From Sanguibacter gelidistatuariae (lineage in GTDB: Bacteria; Actinomycetota; Actinomycetes; Actinomycetales; Cellulomonadaceae): DNA of 64,000 nucleotides. Positions 35,580 to 45,415 of this stretch are shown piece after piece; position 1 is the stretch's first letter; every line of letters starts with the position of its first letter. Under the pieces are notes generated by a model that searched no databases, was not told the DNA's origin, and was given only the letters and a program-made list of their open reading frames with translations. The position numbers and the translations under genes were made by a program. The stretch is from NCBI RefSeq assembly GCF_900096585.1, contig NZ_FMYH01000002.1:154081-218080 (forward strand), written 5' to 3'.

Positions 35580-37519
35580 CAGAGCTTTCCGTCCTTGTTC
35601 TCGTCAGAGGCCGCGTCGGGAGCGGCGTCGTCGTCGGGTGCAGCGTCATCGTGTGGGGAGTCGGAGTCCTTCTCGGACTTCTTCTCGGCCAGTGCGCGTG
35701 CCGCGCGCCGTTCGGCGATCGTCATGCCGCTCGCGGCCCCGTCGGTCGCTGGGCCGCTCGTGCGGGCCGAGGCGCCGACGAGCTCCTTGGCGCCCTTGCC
35801 CGGCTTGGTCCCCGCCGCTGACTGCACGTCCTTGGTCGCCTGCCCGGAGGGCTCCGCGTCGACGCGGACAACCCGTCCGCGTCCGCCGTAGCGCACGCTC
35901 GTCGCACCGAGGCGGTGCGGGTCGAGGCCCGAGGCCGGGTGCCCGTCGCCGAAGAACTTCGTCTTGGCGAGGAGCTTCATGATCGGGTGGGTGAAGAGGA
36001 ATACCACGAGGACGTCGACGATGGTGGTCAGGCCGAGCGTGAAGGCGAATCCGCGCACCCCGCCGACGGCGAGGAAGTAGAGCACGATCGCGGCGAGGAA
36101 GTTCACGCCGTCCGAGGCCAGGATGGTGCGGCGCGCGCGGTCCCAGCCTGTGTCCACGGCCGAGGTGAGCGACCTGCCGTCGCGCAGCTCGTCTCGGATG
36201 CGTTCGAAGTACACGATGAAGGAGTCCGCAGTGATACCGATCGCGACGATCAGACCGGCGACTCCCGGCAGCGAGAGCCGGTACCCCTGCGTCCAGGACA
36301 GCAAGGTGATCACGCCGTAGGTGATGAGCCCCGCGATGCCCAGCGACGCGACCGTCACAAGCCCGAGCGCGCGGTACTGGACGAGGGAGTAGAGGACCAC
36401 CAGGAGCAGACCGATGACGCCGGCGAGCAAGCCCTTCTCGAGCTGCTCGCTGCCGAGCGTGGCGGAGATCTGGGACTCGCTCTGAACCTCGAAGGTCAGC
36501 GGCAAGGCACCGAAGTTCAGCTGGTTGGCAAGGTTCGTGGCGCTCTCACGCGTGAAGTTCCCGGTGATCTCGGCGCGACCGTCGGCGATGATCAGGTCGA
36601 CCCCGGGGGCGGAGATCACGAGGTTGTCGAGCACCATCGCGAACATGTTGGGCGCCTGCGTCGGCGGCTGGGTGGCGAGCCACATCTCGTACGAGGGGAG
36701 CTTGGACAACCGGGTGGTCGTCTCGGCGAACTTCTTGGTGCCCTCGCCCGTGAACTTGATGCTCACGGCCCAGGTGCTGAGCTGCACACCCTGGGAGTTG
36801 GTCTGCAGACCCGAGCTGGCGCTGGCGATGTCCGAGCCGGCGAGCTCCATCGGGCCGAGAATGTACTTCATCGCCCCGTCATCGGCGCAGGCCACGATCG
36901 GCGTCGTCGGGTCCTTCGTGCCGCCGCCTGTGAGGTTGGCGGGGTCGGCGCAGTTGAGCGCGGCGAACTCGGCCTGCAGCTCGGGGGTCACCTGGGCAAA
37001 GTCGGACGGGTTCGTCGCCACGGGGGGCGTCGTCGCGGCATCGGTCGGGGCCGGCGTGGGATCCACGGTCGGGCCGGCGCCGGTGGTCGGCTCGGCGGTC
37101 GCGATGGGGTCGGTTCCCGCACCGGAGCCGAAGTACAGCACCGGGCGGAACTGCATCTGGGCCGACTCGCGCACGAGGTCCAGGGTCTCCTGGCTCGGGG
37201 TGCCGGGCAGTGCCACGACGATGTTCGTGCCGCCCTGGCTCGTGATCTCTGCCTCGGAGACGCCGGAGGAGTCGACTCGTTGCCGGATGATCGCGATCGC
37301 CTGGTCGATGTCCTGGGACGTGACCTTCTCGTTGTTCAGCGTCACGGGCCGCAGGATGATCTGCGTACCGCCCTCGAGGTCGAGCGCAAGCTTGGGAGTC
37401 CAGGCGGCGTCGGACAGCTGTGTCCCCGCGAAGATGGATCCGAAGATGGCGACGATGATGATTCCGAGGCCGATGAGCGACCGGTTCGATCGCGACTTTT
37501 TGCGGTTGGTGGTAGCCAA
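35579..37519 (-). CDS. secD: Protein translocase subunit SecD
   Basis: A 646-residue inner-membrane protein. TM1 is at about 14-33, followed by P1 (LDLEGGTQIILRP), then a long Pro/Thr/Ala-rich insertion (about 135-185; PTVDPTPAPTDAATTPP), and the TM bundle with GVAGLIVAIGITADSFIVYFE. The C-terminal tail of about 90 residues is charged, with Lys/Asp/Glu runs. Both insert and tail are common in actinobacterial SecD. It sits 94 bp after yajC with a hairpin between. Confidence 0.97.
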   Translation of the reverse strand: MATTNRKKSRSNRSLIGLGIIIVAIFGSIFAGTQLSDAAWTPKLALDLEGGTQIILRPVTLNNEKVTSQDIDQAIAIIRQRVDSSGVSEAEITSQGGTNIVVALPGTPSQETLDLVRESAQMQFRPVLYFGSGAGTDPIATAEPTTGAGPTVDPTPAPTDAATTPPVATNPSDFAQVTPELQAEFAALNCADPANLTGGGTKDPTTPIVACADDGAMKYILGPMELAGSDIASASSGLQTNSQGVQLSTWAVSIKFTGEGTKKFAETTTRLSKLPSYEMWLATQPPTQAPNMFAMVLDNLVISAPGVDLIIADGRAEITGNFTRESATNLANQLNFGALPLTFEVQSESQISATLGSEQLEKGLLAGVIGLLLVVLYSLVQYRALGLVTVASLGIAGLITYGVITLLSWTQGYRLSLPGVAGLIVAIGITADSFIVYFERIRDELRDGRSLTSAVDTGWDRARRTILASDGVNFLAAIVLYFLAVGGVRGFAFTLGLTTIVDVLVVFLFTHPIMKLLAKTKFFGDGHPASGLDPHRLGATSVRYGGRGRVVRVDAEPSGQATKDVQSAAGTKPGKGAKELVGASARTSGPATDGAASGMTIAERRAARALAEKKSEKDSDSPHDDAAPDDDAAPDAASDENKDGKL

Positions 37520-37540
37520 CAGAGTGTCTCTTCTCGTGCG

Positions 37541-37572
37541 CGCATCCGGATCGCTCTCGCGACCCGGATGCG
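37541..37572 (-). repeat. Inverted repeat between yajC and secD
   Basis: Perfect 9-bp arms CGCATCCGG and CCGGATGCG with a 14-nt loop lie in the 94-bp gap. It could be a partial terminator or an mRNA processing site that sets yajC against secDF output. Confidence 0.5.
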
Positions 37573-37613
37573 GGACCGTGACCCGCCGGGACAGGGGGCC
37601 GTCAGGGCGGAGC

Positions 37614-38030
37614 CTACTTGTCGGAGTCGTCCGGCTTCGGCTTCTCGAAGCTGGGCTTGTCGATCAGACCCGAGATGTCGTCGGGGATGTTGAAGGCCCG
37701 CTTGTTCTCGGCGTCGATCTGCGCGGCGGCGGCGGCCGAGCTGGCTACGTCACCCTCGGCGTCGTCGTCGGTGTCCGCGACGGGTGCCTCGACGAGCTTG
37801 GCGATCGCCGCACGCAGCCAGCGCGAGGTGTTCCCCGGGGTCGACTCGAGCGTGATGGCATCATCGTCGACAGCCACGATGGTGCCGAAGTAGCCGGAAC
37901 CGGTCATGACCTCTTGGCCGATCTGGAGGTTGTCCCGGAAGGACACGGCCTCCTTCTGCTTCTTCCGCGAGTTGCGTGACATGAGGTACATCGCGCCGGC
38001 CGCAAGCACGATGATGATGACAATATCCAT
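37614..38030 (-). CDS. yajC: Preprotein translocase subunit YajC
   Basis: A 138-residue protein. One N-terminal TM (MDIVIIIVLAAGAMYLMSRN) is followed by the YajC core (NLQIGQEVMTGSGYFGTIVAVDDDAITLE) and a disordered acidic tail specific to actinobacteria. YajC binds SecDF to form the holo-translocon. It is the first gene of the yajC–secD–secF–apt group and lies 104 bp from ruvB. Confidence 0.94.
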   Translation of the reverse strand: MDIVIIIVLAAGAMYLMSRNSRKKQKEAVSFRDNLQIGQEVMTGSGYFGTIVAVDDDAITLESTPGNTSRWLRAAIAKLVEAPVADTDDDAEGDVASSAAAAAQIDAENKRAFNIPDDISGLIDKPSFEKPKPDDSDK

Positions 38031-38076
38031 GACGTGGAATCACGTCTCCTGTTCTGCGTAGGGAACTACCGGAGTC

Positions 38077-38094
38077 TAGGCGCACTTGCGCCTA
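38077..38094. repeat. Perfect 8-bp hairpin between ruvB and yajC
   Basis: Arms TAGGCGCA and TGCGCCTA with a 2-nt loop. It lies 40 bp past the ruvB stop and upstream of yajC; it could be the ruvABC terminator or an operator for yajC. Confidence 0.5.
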
Positions 38095-38134
38095 AGTAAC
38101 TAACGTCTCAGAACCCGGAAACGTGCCCGCTCGA

Positions 38135-39223
38135 TCAGGAGAAGAGGACGGCGCCGTCTACGGGCGGGGTCAGGCCGAGATGGCGCCAGGCCGCCGGGGT
38201 CGCGACCCGCCCGCGCGGGGTCCGGCCCACGAGGCCTTCGCGGACAAGGTACGGCTCGGCGACGGTCTCGACCGTCTCGGGCTCCTCCCCCACGGTGACC
38301 GCGAGCGTCGTCAGCCCGACGGGCCCACCGGCGAAGCGGACGCACAGCGCGGTGAGGACCGCACGGTCCAACCGGTCCAGGCCGAGGTCGTCGACCTCGT
38401 AGACCTGGAGCGCGGCGCGGGCGGCCCGCAGATCGAGCTGGCCGTCCCCGCGGACCTGTGCCCAGTCGCGCACCCGGCGCAGCAACCGGTTGGCGATCCT
38501 GGGCGTCCCCCGGGAACGAGAGGCGATCTCGCTCGCGGCATCGCCGGCGAGCTCGGTCCCGAGCAGGCCCGCCGAGCGGGTGAGCACCCGTTCGAGCTCG
38601 GCCGCGGAGTAGAAGTCGAGGTGTCCGGTGAAGCCGAAGCGGTCGCGCAGCGGCGCGGGCAGCAGCCCGGCTCGGGTCGTGGCGCCGACCACCGTGAACC
38701 GCGGCAGGCTCAGCGGTATCGCGCTGGCACCGGCGCCCTTGCCGACGATCACGTCGACGCGGAAGTCTTCCATCGCGACGTAGAGGAGCTCCTCGGCCGG
38801 GCGGGCCAGGCGGTGGATCTCGTCGATGAAGAGCACCTCCCCCTCCTCGAGGGAGGACAGCACGGCCGCGAGGTCGCCGGCGTGCTGGATGGCTGGCCCG
38901 GAGGTGACGCGCAGGGAGGCACCCAGCTCGGCCGCGATGATCATCGCCAGCGTGGTCTTGCCCAGTCCCGGCGGACCAGAGAGCAGCACGTGGTCGGGCG
39001 GCGCCCCGCGTCCCAGGGCCGCGTCGAGCACGAGGGACAGCTGGTCGCGGACCACTCGCTGCCCGACGAACTCGTCGAGCCTGCGCGGGCGCAGCGCTGC
39101 CTCGGCGGCCCGTTCGAGCTCGTCGGCTCCGCTCGTCCGCGCCGGGGTGAGTGCGGGAGTGAGCTCGATGCCATAGGCGTCCAGCTCGTCCGGCTCGTCG
39201 AGCTCGCCCACGTGGTCAGCCAC
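38135..39223 (-). CDS. ruvB: Holliday junction DNA helicase RuvB
   Basis: A 362-residue AAA+ motor that drives branch migration on RuvA-bound junctions. [18 protein letters not shown] is followed by Walker [17 protein letters not shown], Walker [18 protein letters not shown], the beta-hairpin region, sensor [20 protein letters not shown] with the Arg finger, and a winged-helix C-domain. The GTG at 39223 overlaps the ruvA end by 8 bp. It is the last gene of ruvC–ruvA–ruvB. A short disordered head ([12 protein letters not shown]) precedes the core. Confidence 0.97.
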   Translation of the reverse strand: MADHVGELDEPDELDAYGIELTPALTPARTSGADELERAAEAALRPRRLDEFVGQRVVRDQLSLVLDAALGRGAPPDHVLLSGPPGLGKTTLAMIIAAELGASLRVTSGPAIQHAGDLAAVLSSLEEGEVLFIDEIHRLARPAEELLYVAMEDFRVDVIVGKGAGASAIPLSLPRFTVVGATTRAGLLPAPLRDRFGFTGHLDFYSAAELERVLTRSAGLLGTELAGDAASEIASRSRGTPRIANRLLRRVRDWAQVRGDGQLDLRAARAALQVYEVDDLGLDRLDRAVLTALCVRFAGGPVGLTTLAVTVGEEPETVETVAEPYLVREGLVGRTPRGRVATPAAWRHLGLTPPVDGAVLFS

Positions 39224-39842
39224 GAGGACCGCCGAGGGACCGCAGGGTCGCGCGCAGGATGATCGGGACCTGGGCGAGATCCACGCCCTCCGAGCCGGAG
39301 TCGGCGACCACGGTCGCGACGGCGTCCTCGGCTACCTTGGCCGACCAGCCGAGGCCCACGAGGGCCTCGACGACCTGCCAGCTGAGGTCCGTGTCGGCCG
39401 CGGGCGCTGCGGGGGCGCCGTTCACGGCGACCTGCGAGCTCGGCTTGCCAAGCTTGTCCCCCAGCTCCAGAATGAGCCGCTGGGCGCCCTTAAGCCCGAT
39501 GCCGGGCACCCTGGTGAGAGCCTTGACGTCGCCGCCCACGAGGGCGCGGCGCACGCCGTCGGGCGTATGCACCGCGAGGATGGCCAGGGCCATCCTCGGC
39601 CCGACGCCGCTCACGGACTGCACGCCCTCGAAGATCAGGCGCTCGTCGTCGTCGGCGAAACCGTAGAGGGTGAGGGAGTCCTCGCGGACGACCAACGACG
39701 TCGCGAGGACGGCCGGGGACCCCACGCGCAGGGCAGCCAAGGTGGCGGGGGTGGCGTGCACGAGGTAGCCGATCCCGGCGACCTCGAGCACGGCGTTGTC
39801 CAGCCGCAGGGCCTGCACGGTTCCGCTGAGGGACGCGATCAC
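39216..39842 (-). CDS. ruvA: Holliday junction binding protein RuvA
   Basis: A 208-residue protein. An OB-fold N-domain ([19 protein letters not shown]) is followed by two helix-hairpin-helix motifs ([19 protein letters not shown] and [19 protein letters not shown]) and the RuvB-binding C-domain. GTG 39842 gives the family-standard MIAS start; an upstream GTG would add 9 residues encoded in a tandem repeat. A LexA-type box lies 55 bp upstream, so ruvAB is probably SOS-induced apart from ruvC. Confidence 0.95.
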   Translation of the reverse strand: MIASLSGTVQALRLDNAVLEVAGIGYLVHATPATLAALRVGSPAVLATSLVVREDSLTLYGFADDDERLIFEGVQSVSGVGPRMALAILAVHTPDGVRRALVGGDVKALTRVPGIGLKGAQRLILELGDKLGKPSSQVAVNGAPAAPAADTDLSWQVVEALVGLGWSAKVAEDAVATVVADSGSEGVDLAQVPIILRATLRSLGGPRG

Positions 39843-39854
39843 TGCCAACTCACT

Positions 39855-39882
39855 CTCTGTGACGTGCACTCTGTGACGTGCT
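39855..39882 (-). repeat. Tandem 14-nt repeat in the ruvA leader
   Basis: Two adjacent copies of CTCTGTGACGTGC(A/T) differ in only the last base. They lie 13 bp before the ruvA start, between it and the LexA-like box, and each contains an in-frame or out-of-frame GTG when read on the minus strand. Confidence 0.8.
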
Positions 39883-39896
39883 CTGGAAGATCATCT

Positions 39897-39912
39897 GCGA
39901 ACACTTGTACGA
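39897..39912 (-). promoter_or_regulatory. lexA box: LexA (SOS) box upstream of ruvA
   Basis: The minus-strand sequence TCGTACAAGTGTTCGC matches the actinobacterial SOS consensus TCGAAC-N4-GTTCGA at 10 of 12 fixed positions. It lies in the 89-bp gap between ruvC and ruvA, 55 bp before the ruvA start. LexA control of ruv genes is established in mycobacteria; control here is inferred. Confidence 0.7.
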
Positions 39913-39931
39913 GTCTTACCGTAGCAACGGT

Positions 39932-40501
39932 TCAGCGCGTACCTTTCGCGCGACGCGCCGCCTGCTCGGCCGCCGCCCAGGCGCGCTGAGCCGGCGTCTG
40001 GGCGAAGCGCTCGGCCTTGTCCATGATCGCCGACGGGCGCCACAGGTGGCAGATCGCGATCGCGAGCGCGTCCGCGGCGTCGGCCGGGCGCGGCACCTCG
40101 GCGAGGCCGAGGATGTTGGCGACCATCCGCTGCACCTGTTCCTTGGGCGCCCGACCGCTCCCGGTCACCGCGGCCTTGACCTCGCTCGGGGTGTGCATCG
40201 CGACCGGCACCCCGCGCCGCGCCGCAGCGAGCATCGCCAGCCCGGCCACCTGCGCGGTCCCCATCACCGTGGACACGTTGTGCTGGGCGAAGACCCGCTC
40301 GACCGCGACGACGTCGGGGACGTGCGCGTCCATCCACGTGTCGAGCTCGGTGGCGATCTGCAGAAGCCGCTGGTCCACGGACAGCGCCGCCGGGGACATG
40401 GCGACGCCGACCGCAACGAGCTCGGCGCGCCGACCCGGCAGGGAGTCGACGACGCCGATCCCGCAGCGGGTCAGCCCGGGGTCAACCCCAAGGACTCGCA
40501 C
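39932..40501 (-). CDS. ruvC: Holliday junction resolvase RuvC
   Basis: A 189-residue RNase H-fold endonuclease. [20 protein letters not shown] holds the first catalytic Asp, [19 protein letters not shown] the Glu, and a [13 protein letters not shown] motif the final acidic pair. It cuts junctions moved by RuvAB. GTG 40501 starts 6 bp after the yebC stop (a TTG one codon earlier is possible). The yebC–ruvC–ruvA–ruvB order is conserved in actinobacteria. Confidence 0.96.
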   Translation of the reverse strand: MRVLGVDPGLTRCGIGVVDSLPGRRAELVAVGVAMSPAALSVDQRLLQIATELDTWMDAHVPDVVAVERVFAQHNVSTVMGTAQVAGLAMLAAARRGVPVAMHTPSEVKAAVTGSGRAPKEQVQRMVANILGLAEVPRPADAADALAIAICHLWRPSAIMDKAERFAQTPAQRAWAAAEQAARRAKGTR

Positions 40502-40507
40502 CAAGCC

Positions 40508-41266
40508 CTATTCGTCGTTCTCGAGCTCGGCCATGACCTCGTCGGAGGCGTCGAAGTTCGTGTAGATGTTCTGCACGTCGTCGGAGTCCTCGAGCGCGTC
40601 GATCAGGCGCAGGATCTTGCGGACGCCCTCGGCGTCCACCTCGACCTGCATGGCCGGGTGGAAGACGACGTCGGCCGAGTCGTACTCGATGCCGGCCTCC
40701 TGGAGCGCGGTGCGGACCGCGACGAGGTCGGTGGCCTCGCAGAGCACCTCGAAGACGTCACCGGCCTCGGTGATCTCTTCGCCGCCGGCGTCGAGCACAG
40801 CCTCCAGGACGGAGTCCTCGTCGGTCCCGTCCTTGGGGACGAGCACGACGCCCTTGCGGGAGAAGAGGTAGGCGACCGAGCCGGGGTCGGCAAGCTGTCC
40901 GCCGCTGCGGCTGAAGGCGATGCGCACCTCGGCCGCCGCGCGGTTGCGGTTGTCGGTCAGACACTCCACGAGCATCGCCACGCCGCCGGGGGCGTAGCCC
41001 TCGTAGATGATGGTCTGGTAGTCGGCGCCGCCGGCCTCCTGACCAGAGCCGCGCTTGACCGCACGGTCGATGTTGTCGTTGGGGACCGAGGTCTTCTTGG
41101 CCTTCTGGATGGCGTCGAAGAGCGTCGGGTTGCCAATGACGTCACCGCCGCCGGTGCGCGCCGCGACCTCGATGTTCTTGACGAGCTTGGCAAAGAGCTT
41201 TCCACGCCGGGCGTCGACAACAGCCTTCTTGTGCTTCGTGGTGGCCCATTTGGAGTGACCTGACAT
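40508..41266 (-). CDS. YebC/PmpR family protein
   Basis: A 252-residue protein of the YebC/TACO1 family. [28 protein letters not shown] is the N-terminal signature (seen at residues 1-28), [16 protein letters not shown] and [19 protein letters not shown] follow, and the C-terminus is acidic. Family members were described as transcription regulators and more recently as translation factors at proline stretches. The ATG is 3 bp after pdxT. It heads the yebC–ruvCAB run. Confidence 0.95.
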   Translation of the reverse strand: MSGHSKWATTKHKKAVVDARRGKLFAKLVKNIEVAARTGGGDVIGNPTLFDAIQKAKKTSVPNDNIDRAVKRGSGQEAGGADYQTIIYEGYAPGGVAMLVECLTDNRNRAAAEVRIAFSRSGGQLADPGSVAYLFSRKGVVLVPKDGTDEDSVLEAVLDAGGEEITEAGDVFEVLCEATDLVAVRTALQEAGIEYDSADVVFHPAMQVEVDAEGVRKILRLIDALEDSDDVQNIYTNFDASDEVMAELENDE

Positions 41267-41269
41267 CGC

Positions 41270-41872
41270 TTAGTACTCCCTACGAACGATCGAGACGAAC
41301 AATTCATGGATGCGACCGTCCCCGGTGATCTCCGGATGGAACGACGTCGCCAACAAGGCGTCCTGACGGACTCCGACAATCCTACCGGCGGCCGGGCCTG
41401 ACGTGATCGTCGCGATCACCTGGGCGGACGGGCCCACGGACTCGACCCACGGCGCGCGGATGAACGCGGCGTGGACCGGCGGTCCGGGCACCCCTTCGAC
41501 GGCGACGTCCGTCTCGAAGGAGTCCACCTGCCGGCCGAAGGCATTGCGGCGCACGGTGAGGTCCATCCCGCCCAGGGTCTGCTGGTCGGCCGCGCCGTCC
41601 AGGACGCGGTCGGCGAGCAGGATCATCCCGGCGCAGGACCCGTAGACGGGCAGGCCGCCCGCTATGGCCGCGCGCAGCGGGTCGAAGAGGTCGAAGATCC
41701 GCAGCAGCTTGTCGATGGTCGTGGACTCCCCGCCCGGGATCACGAGCCCGTCGACCTGGGCGAGCTCGCTGACCCGGCGCACCGTCACGGCGCTCGCGCC
41801 GGCCAGCTCGAGGGCGGCGACGTGCTCGCGGACATCACCTTGCAGGGCGAGGACCCCGATCTGTGGCTTCAC
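41270..41872 (-). CDS. pdxT: Pyridoxal 5'-phosphate synthase glutaminase subunit PdxT
   Basis: A 200-residue class I glutaminase that feeds ammonia to Pdx[15 protein letters not shown] begins the fold, [11 protein letters not shown] is the oxyanion region, the nucleophile Cys80 is in YGSCAGMIL, and the His179–Glu181 pair is in [12 protein letters not shown] 41872 gives the standard start; an ORF extension of 38 codons has no homology. PdxT is usually next to pdxS; here about 3.5 kb of other genes (41952-45313) and a Nudix gene intervene. Confidence 0.95.
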   Translation of the reverse strand: MKPQIGVLALQGDVREHVAALELAGASAVTVRRVSELAQVDGLVIPGGESTTIDKLLRIFDLFDPLRAAIAGGLPVYGSCAGMILLADRVLDGAADQQTLGGMDLTVRRNAFGRQVDSFETDVAVEGVPGPPVHAAFIRAPWVESVGPSAQVIATITSGPAAGRIVGVRQDALLATSFHPEITGDGRIHELFVSIVRREY

Positions 41873-41951
41873 GGGGAGCAACTGTACGCGGGCACGGATG
41901 GGGCTGAGCTCCCCATTGCAGCGTTCCCAGCGTGATGGGACGATCCCAGAG

Positions 41952-42794
41952 ATGAGCCAGCCATATCCAGGACAGCAGCAGCCCAACCCCTTCGGCGCGC
42001 CCGGGCCGGGCGTGCCTGGGCCGGGCGGGCAGGCCGGTCCGTATGGTCAGCCGGGTCCGTACGGGCCCGGTCCGTACGGGCCCGGTCCGTACGGGCAGCC
42101 GGGTCTGTATGGCCAGCCGCCGGTCCCCTCTCGCCCGCCCGCCACCTCCACGACCGGACCCAAGGTCATGACCTTCATAGGGATCGGCCTGATCCTGGTG
42201 GCCGTCGCCGCTCTGATCGTCGGGATCACCCAGGTAGCCGGTGCGATCTCCGGGGTGACCAACCCGGCCAACTCTCCCTACGCGCTCGCCCACGCGACCC
42301 TGCCCGGCTCGCTGGAGTTCCATGGTGGCGCCGGAGAGGACTATGCACTCCTGTACACGACCACGTCCGCCGGCTCGATCGACGTCAACGACCTCGAGGT
42401 GATCGGTCCGGACGGAGCCAAGATCGACGTATCCCTGAGCTCCTTCACCTTTGACAAGAACACCACCAACTCCCAGTCGTCCTCCCGCGCCGCGACCTTC
42501 ACTGCTCCCGAGGACGGCGTCTACACCGTGAGCGTGACGGGTGGCTCGGCAGACGCGTCCGGCAGCATCGCGGTCGTCAACGCCTCCGAGCTCGCCACAA
42601 TCTTCGGCAAGACGGCCATCGGTGTTGTCTTCATCGTCGGGGCGGCCCTGTGCGGCGTGCTCGGCCTGGGCCTGACCATCGCCGGCGCCATCTGGTGGAA
42701 TCTGCGCCGCAAGGCTCGGGCACAGTTGGGGCAGGCGGGGCGCTGGCCGACCGGACCGACCCCACCCGCCGCTCATGGACCTCTCTCCTCATAG
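41952..42794 (+). CDS. Membrane protein with Pro/Gly/Tyr-rich cytoplasmic head
   Basis: A 280-residue protein. Residues 1-60 are a low-complexity Pro/Gly/Gln/Tyr stretch ([14 protein letters not shown] repeats). TM1 is at about 75-97 ([21 protein letters not shown]), an extracytoplasmic domain rich in Thr, Ser and Asp spans about 98-215, and TM2 is at about 220-245 ([21 protein letters not shown]). Heads like this occur on many actinobacterial envelope proteins and may mediate clustering. The extracellular domain has a beta-rich look ([21 protein letters not shown], as in small secreted beta domains). No family is assigned and function is unknown. It is divergent from pdxT. Confidence 0.82.
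   Translation: MSQPYPGQQQPNPFGAPGPGVPGPGGQAGPYGQPGPYGPGPYGPGPYGQPGLYGQPPVPSRPPATSTTGPKVMTFIGIGLILVAVAALIVGITQVAGAISGVTNPANSPYALAHATLPGSLEFHGGAGEDYALLYTTTSAGSIDVNDLEVIGPDGAKIDVSLSSFTFDKNTTNSQSSSRAATFTAPEDGVYTVSVTGGSADASGSIAVVNASELATIFGKTAIGVVFIVGAALCGVLGLGLTIAGAIWWNLRRKARAQLGQAGRWPTGPTPPAAHGPLSS
42054..42098 (+). repeat. Three tandem 15-nt repeats encoding Pro/Gly/Tyr units
   Basis: Three near-identical 15-nt units (GGTCCGTACGGGCCC) encode the repeated GPYGP segment in the head of the membrane protein at 41952. Copy number may vary. Confidence 0.85.
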
Positions 42795-43400
42795 CCACCG
42801 CCATAGGCGCGGCGGAGAGGAAATGCGCATCGTCCTTGCCGTACTCACCCCGCGCTCCCCCGTGTGCTGCACCCTTGCAAATTTCTGACTAGGGTCGGCG
42901 TCGAATGTGTCGGCGTCGTCGAGCGAGACGACGTGCTCATCTCGATGATCTGAGCAAAGTCGGAGACAATGAATTTCCAGAGGATCCAGCGTCCGGATAT
43001 TTCGCGTCCATCAATTCACCAGACATTCTTGCTCCGATCGGTGCGGATCCGCACGAGGCGGCACGCGGGCACGGCATCCGCCGTCGGGATCGCGACACCA
43101 CCGGGCGCCAGCTTCGGTGCGCTCGCGCCGGACCCGTCATGGTTGCTCGCATCCCGGCGAAGCATCGGCGCCAACCCGCCATTCGCACAGTTCGATGCCC
43201 CAGTCCGATCCGATCGTGTCGGAGAGGCAAGGTTCGCCGGGTTGGAGCGCTGGAGCGACCGCCACCCTGTCTTGCCCCGGGCAGCCCGGCCCGGCCCGCC
43301 GCGAGACCTCCCCCGACGACGTTGCACGTGAAGGTCAACACGCCTCACCAAGGTCCAATGGCTACCCCAACAAAATATCCATACTGCATATTCAAAACTC
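42795..43400. other. Intergenic stretch without a recognisable gene
   Basis: About 600 bp between the Pro-rich membrane gene and the HNH gene promoter. Reading both strands gives only low-quality open frames with poor codon choice and no motif. The last 100 bp (about 43350-43440) is clearly more AT-rich than the rest of the window. I see no terminal inverted repeat or transposase. Confidence 0.5.
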
Positions 43401-43429
43401 TTGTCGGAGCCACATTCTTTCGATAGAAT
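43401..43429 (+). promoter_or_regulatory. Sigma-70-type promoter of the HNH gene
   Basis: -35 TTGTCG at 43401-43406, a 17-nt spacer, and -10 TAGAAT at 43424-43429 in locally AT-rich DNA. The start of transcription would be near 43436, about 42 nt before the ATG, with GGAGG just upstream of it. This is the best consensus promoter in the window. Confidence 0.6.
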
Positions 43430-43477
43430 TGGCAGATAGCCAATAGGGCAGGTTTTGACAGAGGTAGGAGGTGTGCG

Positions 43478-45313
43478 ATGGGACCGATGAATATATCGTC
43501 TCACGTTTCCGCACCTGCCCCTGTGCACATTGAATGCGCCCCTGGCGTATGGGCCGACGTGGCGGCGCGTCCGGCGACCACGCTCGTCGAGGATCACCTT
43601 GAGACGGCGTTCGAGGACTTGATCCGTTCGAGTTGGCCGGGCGCGTCGGAGGCACCTGCGTCGGGCAAGAGTGCGTCCGGTAGGCGCGCGTCGCGTGAGG
43701 AGGTCTGCGCGTGCGCGGTCCCAACGGACGGCGGTCTGTGCGTAGGCCCTGCAGATCCCGCAGGCGCTCCCTCGTCGTCATTCTCCGCGTCGCCCTTGCC
43801 GGACCCGGACGTGGCCGCCGCTGCGGAGTTCGCCGCTACTAACCTCACCGTTGACAACCTCGCTGCTGCCAACCTCGCTGACCTTGGCGCGTCTGAGGGT
43901 CTGTTGGCGCAGTTGGATCGGTTGGAGGCGGCGGTTGAGGCGATCGCATCCGGCGATCCATCGACGCTGCCGGGGTCCCTGGCAGCGGAGGTCTCGCAGC
44001 GGGTGCGCCGGGCGACCGACCGGTTGGGCGCCCAACGCTTGGTGTTGATAGGTCAGATCGAAGCTGAGGGGTCATGGCGGGTGGACACGATGCACTCCTT
44101 CTCGTCGTGGCTAGCGTCGCGGGAACGCTTGTCCCAGGCGTTGGCGCAGCGGACGGTCGGGGCGGCGCGGGCGTTGCGTGAGCACCTGCCCGCGACCGCT
44201 GCTGCGGCGTGCGCCGGGGAGATCACCGCCGAGCACGTGACGATCATGGTGAAAGCCACAGCCACGCAGACGTTGTGTGAGGCGCTGGCCGGGCCGGTGA
44301 GCAGTGACACCCCGGAGACCGGTGATTCCCCTTCGGCCAGTGACACCCCGGCGGGGCCGGTGTGCACAGGTGAACAGATGCTCCTGGCGCTCACCGCGAC
44401 GTGGAAGATCGGTGAGTTTGGCAAGTTCGTCAAGAGGTTCACCGTCGTCGGTGACCCGGAGGCGCAGGAGAAGGCGTTCAAGGACGCGGTCGAGCGGGAG
44501 TTCTTGCAGATCTCACCGACGTTGGGTGGGATGCAGATCAGCGGGTTCGTCGCGACCGAGAACGGTCAGCTGCTGATCGCCGCGCTGCGTGCGGTAGCCG
44601 CTGTGCCTGCCGCCGGCTCTCTCGTTCCGGCGGACCTGCGCCGCCTCGAGGCGTGGCTCGACCTGTCCCGCCGTTTCCTGGACGGCGGGTTCGCCGGCAA
44701 AGGCGCGAACGTCCGCCCGCACCTGTCGGTCCACATCACCTGGGAAGAGTTCAAGAACCTCTACGCCAACACGACCACCGGCGACGACGACGCGACCGAC
44801 GCAGATGGCCACGGAGGCATCGGCACTGACCATGCGGGTTCAGGAGCCAGCCGCACCGGCCCCGGTACGACCGGCACCGGCTCCCAGACCTGGTCACCCG
44901 AAGACCTGGAAGCCCGCCTTCGGGCCGGGTTCGCGACCTGGGAGGACGGAACCGGGCCCATCCCGGACGCGGTCCTGAGGCGGATCGCGTGCGATGGGGA
45001 GATCACCCGGATCATCTTTGGTCCCGACTCCCAGATCCTCAACATCGGCCGGTCGAAACGCACCTTCACCAAGGAGCATCGCCGCGCCATCGTCGCCCGC
45101 GACCGGCACTGCGTCTGGCCGGGCTGCGACGCGCCACCGAATGTCTGCGAGATCCACCACGCCATCCGCCACTGGGCCGACAACGGAGACACCACACCCT
45201 CCAACGGGGCACTGCTCTGCCGTCACCACCACCACCGCGTCGACGGCGAGAACATCGCCATGACCTACAACAACGGCTGGCACGTCAACACACCCGACAG
45301 CTACCGCACTTGA
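43478..45313 (+). CDS. DUF222 / 13E12-family HNH endonuclease
   Basis: A 611-residue protein: a 120-residue unstructured head, the helical DUF222 domain (about 140-440) and a C-terminal HNH nuclease (about 545-600) with RDRHCVWPGCDAP, CEIHHAIRHWADNGD and LLCRHHHHRVDGENI, including the two zinc CxxC/CxxH pairs. This is the 13E12 repeat family of actinobacteria, which occurs in many copies and behaves like a selfish or mobile gene; biochemical role unsettled. ATG 43478 has GGAGG 5-8 nt upstream. It is the second gene of an insert that splits pdxT from pdxS. Confidence 0.92.
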   Translation: MGPMNISSHVSAPAPVHIECAPGVWADVAARPATTLVEDHLETAFEDLIRSSWPGASEAPASGKSASGRRASREEVCACAVPTDGGLCVGPADPAGAPSSSFSASPLPDPDVAAAAEFAATNLTVDNLAAANLADLGASEGLLAQLDRLEAAVEAIASGDPSTLPGSLAAEVSQRVRRATDRLGAQRLVLIGQIEAEGSWRVDTMHSFSSWLASRERLSQALAQRTVGAARALREHLPATAAAACAGEITAEHVTIMVKATATQTLCEALAGPVSSDTPETGDSPSASDTPAGPVCTGEQMLLALTATWKIGEFGKFVKRFTVVGDPEAQEKAFKDAVEREFLQISPTLGGMQISGFVATENGQLLIAALRAVAAVPAAGSLVPADLRRLEAWLDLSRRFLDGGFAGKGANVRPHLSVHITWEEFKNLYANTTTGDDDATDADGHGGIGTDHAGSGASRTGPGTTGTGSQTWSPEDLEARLRAGFATWEDGTGPIPDAVLRRIACDGEITRIIFGPDSQILNIGRSKRTFTKEHRRAIVARDRHCVWPGCDAPPNVCEIHHAIRHWADNGDTTPSNGALLCRHHHHRVDGENIAMTYNNGWHVNTPDSYRT

Positions 45314-45415
45314 TGCCCGGCCCCCTGCCCTCAACCGGCACCGCCGATGGCGGCACCGCCGGCACGACCCAGACCTCCCCGTCCGGCAGATGAGAGTCCT
45401 CGCTAGTACAGGGGA

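Noticed and set aside
42905-43426. Open frames of 130-190 codons on both strands in the gap before the HNH gene
   Set aside because: Codon choice is random-like, no start site or motif is seen, and the frames on opposite strands overlap.
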